In this document: positions 62,096 to 64,000 of the stretch, piece after piece
Layout of the letters: each line of letters begins with the position of its first letter
Numbering within the stretch: the stretch's first letter is position 1
Source of the DNA: Pararhizobium sp.
GTDB lineage: Bacteria; Pseudomonadota; Alphaproteobacteria; Rhizobiales; Rhizobiaceae
Assembly (NCBI GenBank): GCA_030655075.1
Contig: JAURWE010000124.1
Coordinates: 1-64,000 of the forward strand
Length of the DNA: 64,000 nt
Reading direction: 5' to 3'
The notes under the pieces: generated by a model
The model's database searches: none
Told to the model about the DNA's origin: nothing
What the model saw: only the letters and a program-made list of their open reading frames with translations
Position numbers and translations under genes: made by a program

Positions 62096-63097
62096 ATGGC
62101 CCCGCAACCCACCCGGCCTGTGCTCGATATCGAGCTGCCGCTGACGACCCTTTATAACGACTACAGCGTGCAGCTGAAATTGAAGGAAAACACGATCCCG
62201 GTCAGCCTGGACCTCAGCGGTGGTCCGAAACAGGCGCAGAGCGGCCCCATCGAAGTGGGCTCCTTCAACGGCGTTCCCGTCATGGCGCAGATCAGCTTTC
62301 AGTACGATTACGATGCTGGCGAAAACGAGCTGACGATCCACGGAAATGACGACCTGACGGAGAACCAGCTCAAGATCACGGCATTTCTGCAGGCTGCCCC
62401 GGGGCAGCTGCCCGAACAGCGAATCGAATTCAACGCAACACCGAACGATGTAGCCCTCAGCCAGCCGGTGACCAAGCTTTGGGCCGACTATGTCGGGAGG
62501 AACACGGCGCTGCATCAGCGTCTGATCGACACCGCCCGCCGCTGCAATGAAAAACTGGTCGATGCAGCCTTGGAGGGAGGCCTCGACAGCGTCGTCCAGA
62601 TCGGCACCGCACCGGTCGTGACGCTCGACAATCTCGACGGCTTCAAGCGCATGTATGGCAAGCCGGTGGAGACCAACCCGCCGGCCGATCGATCTGCAGA
62701 GCTCGCCGAGATGCAGCACATCGTGCAGTCGACCTATGTCGGCACCGTGACCTGGGCGGCAAACCGCGATTTCGCCAATGTAATAGGCAGCAGCGACGAC
62801 CCGCCGGTGCCTGGTTATCCGACGTGGATCGGCCTGTGGAAGGCAGCATGCAATGGCGGCGAAGCACCGTCCTACTGCACCTCCTACAACTGGTTCAGTG
62901 ATGATCCGCAACGCCGATGCAGCGGCAGCCTTGTCGGCGGCCACGTCATCCCTGGGCGGCATGCATCCTCTAAGGACCCGGGTGATCCCGTCTACATCTA
63001 TCCGATCTGCAGGGGCCATAACGGCGTCGACAGTTCCTACATGCACATCGTCTACAATGCGACGGGCGTGAAACTACGCTACTGGGATCAGGGCTGA
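62096..63097 (+). CDS. Unrecognised protein with possible HNH/treble-clef-like C-terminus
   Basis: 333 residues, no signal peptide. The first ~110 are beta-rich (LDIELPLTTLYNDYSVQLKL, QISFQYDYDAGENELTIHG), the middle is helical, and the last 60 read RCSGSLVGGHVI...VYIYPICRGHNG...YMHIVYN. The Cys-x-x-...GHV...YI.P.C..HN order resembles the treble-clef zinc module of HNH-type proteins. Whether it is a nuclease is uncertain. GGAGG at 62082-62086 supports the ATG at 62096, 1 bp after the leader ORF. Confidence 0.65.
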   Translation: MAPQPTRPVLDIELPLTTLYNDYSVQLKLKENTIPVSLDLSGGPKQAQSGPIEVGSFNGVPVMAQISFQYDYDAGENELTIHGNDDLTENQLKITAFLQAAPGQLPEQRIEFNATPNDVALSQPVTKLWADYVGRNTALHQRLIDTARRCNEKLVDAALEGGLDSVVQIGTAPVVTLDNLDGFKRMYGKPVETNPPADRSAELAEMQHIVQSTYVGTVTWAANRDFANVIGSSDDPPVPGYPTWIGLWKAACNGGEAPSYCTSYNWFSDDPQRRCSGSLVGGHVIPGRHASSKDPGDPVYIYPICRGHNGVDSSYMHIVYNATGVKLRYWDQG

Positions 63098-63169
63098 GAC
63101 CGATCGACCGACATGCGACGGCCTCCCCCGAGCGGGAAGGCCGTCCAACCGCTGAACGACGGTCGCGCG

Positions 63170-63517
63170 TCATTCCTCTTCGAAAATCGTCACTGGCCGG
63201 TCCCACTGGATGAGCACCACGCATCCGGTCTTGCTCCACACCGAATGTTCGGTTCCGGCGAGATTGACGAGATAGCTGCCCTCGCCATAGTCGCCACTCT
63301 CGTCCGACTGGATGCCGTCAAGCACGAGGATGGTTTCAAGCCCCTCGTGCCGGTGGCGCGGCACCGAAGCGCCGGGCGCATATTTCAGCAGCGCCACCCC
63401 CGGCTGATCGCCCTCGAACGATCTGATCCAATGGATCGTCACCGCGTCGCGGAACGGACCGAAATCGAGATCCTTCCAGCCGCCGCTGGTCATCGCGTTG
63501 CGCATGGTTTCAGGCAT
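63170..63517 (-). CDS. ChrR-like cupin protein
   Basis: 115-residue single cupin: PFRDAVTIHWIRSF, ALLKYAPGASVPRHRHEGLETILVLDG (metal-binding HxH...E) and a second motif ending GTEHSVWSKTGCVVLIQW. It resembles the cupin of anti-sigma factor ChrR but lacks the zinc-binding sigma-binding domain, so an enzyme or small sensor role is likely. The start overlaps the isochorismatase stop by eight bases. Confidence 0.8.
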   Translation of the reverse strand: MPETMRNAMTSGGWKDLDFGPFRDAVTIHWIRSFEGDQPGVALLKYAPGASVPRHRHEGLETILVLDGIQSDESGDYGEGSYLVNLAGTEHSVWSKTGCVVLIQWDRPVTIFEEE

Positions 63518-64000
63518 GGGGCAGAGCCTCAAGCAGATCATCCAGATGCGCCGTCCAGCCGACAATGCCGCCTTGCGCGGTGATCATCGCCATCGCCGCC
63601 TGCTTGAACTCCGGAAAATAGCTTTCCGTCGCCTCGTCGATGAGCAGGCATTCATAACCGCGGTCATTCGCCTCGCGCATCGTCGTCTGCACGCAGACTT
63701 CGGTGGTCACCCCGGCAAAGACCAGTTGCTCGATGCCTTTTTCCTTCAGGATCGCACCGAGTTCCGTGGCGTAGAACGCACCCTTCCCCGGTTTCTCGAT
63801 GACAATCTCGCCATCGACAGGCGCAAGTTCGGGAAGAATGGCCGTGCCTGGCTCCCCGGCAACAAGCACACGGCCCATCGGCCCTTCGTCGCCGATCCGC
63901 AGCGAGGGATTGCCGCGTGACCGTTTTGCCGGCGGCAGGTCGGACAGGTCGGGCCGGTGGCATTCCATCGTGTGGATGACCGGCAGGCCGGCACTGCGAA
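63510..64000 (-). CDS. Isochorismatase-family cysteine hydrolase, N-terminus beyond window
   Basis: At least 163 residues in frame to the window edge (AGLPVIHTMECHRPDLSDLPPAK...). The catalytic cysteine is in GVTTEVCVQTTMREANDRGYE, preceded by the conserved KPGKGAFYATEL. The family includes nicotinamidase, biuret and ureidomalonase-type amidohydrolases; the HRPDLSDLPPAKRSRGNP block is typical of the biuret/ureidoacrylate-like subgroup. Overlapped by the cupin gene, so probably co-transcribed. The true start is outside the window. Confidence 0.85.
   Translation of the reverse strand, partial: RSAGLPVIHTMECHRPDLSDLPPAKRSRGNPSLRIGDEGPMGRVLVAGEPGTAILPELAPVDGEIVIEKPGKGAFYATELGAILKEKGIEQLVFAGVTTEVCVQTTMREANDRGYECLLIDEATESYFPEFKQAAMAMITAQGGIVGWTAHLDDLLEALPHA

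Noticed and set aside
1..64000. CRISPR arrays, tRNA or rRNA genes, insertion sequences
   Set aside because: No regularly spaced repeats, no tRNA-like cloverleaf with CCA-proximal arms, no rRNA sequence and no transposase motif were noticed on either strand.

Overview
The window reads as a replicon segment of a Rhizobiaceae alphaproteobacterium (Rhizobium/Agrobacterium group). Supporting signs are the high-GC coding with short intergenic gaps, the glpR-glpD-glpS order, an NAD-dependent fdsGBA-fdhD-fdsD formate dehydrogenase, a D-apiose (RuBisCO-like) operon, GC-rich palindromic intergenic repeats of the rhizobial kind, and a CCUCCUCCC-loop small RNA of the cuckoo type. No rRNA, tRNA, CRISPR array, insertion sequence or replication origin was seen.

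Layout. 0-4.6 kb: glycerol use (glpS fragment, glpD, glpR), an SDR and an AcuI/YhdH-like reductase. 4.8-13.3 kb: a PhnD-like protein translationally coupled to a LysR regulator, then the molybdenum formate dehydrogenase operon, interrupted by two palindromic repeat elements. 13.3-18.7 kb: a sigma-54 two-component system followed by an oxalate/formate-type MFS carrier. In front of the carrier lie two GGACA-N3-TGTCC inverted repeats and a consensus -24/-12 promoter, so the pair very probably drives the carrier. 18.7-23.6 kb: CheW, ornithine aminotransferase, arginase with a divergent Lrp regulator, and a mannose-1-phosphate guanylyltransferase.

23.7-35.5 kb: a complete D-apiose uptake and catabolic operon (apsD, apnL, apnO, oiaK, oiaX, a ribose-type ABC importer and a DUF2291 lipoprotein). 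A GntR/FadR-type gene is divergent. A 16-base site that differs by one base between copies lies in both promoter regions and is the likely GntR operator. 35.5-41.3 kb: a second importer resembling YtfQRT-YjfF with a divergent LacI regulator. 41.4-41.5 kb: a three-hairpin small RNA on the minus strand, each loop carrying CCUCCUCCC. 41.6-47.6 kb: FAD oxidoreductase, a TIGR02588/TIGR02587-like membrane pair, a fosmidomycin-resistance-type MFS, an AraC regulator and an AGE-family epimerase.

47.8-63.1 kb is the least understood part and the best candidate for an undescribed system. It holds an FAD oxidoreductase fused to an acetoacetate-decarboxylase-like domain, an adenylate cyclase-ATPase of 1007 residues, an AraC protein with a degenerate receiver-like N-terminus, three proteins I do not recognise, a Nudix-like protein, a 997-residue protein with proline-rich linkers, a lone phage-tail-collar protein, a Crp-family regulator, and a protein with a possible treble-clef (HNH-like) C-terminus behind a 25-codon leader ORF. 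An imperfect direct repeat of about 95 bp, including the 3' end of the AraC gene, brackets 54.8-61.9 kb. The window ends in a ChrR-like cupin and a truncated isochorismatase-family hydrolase.
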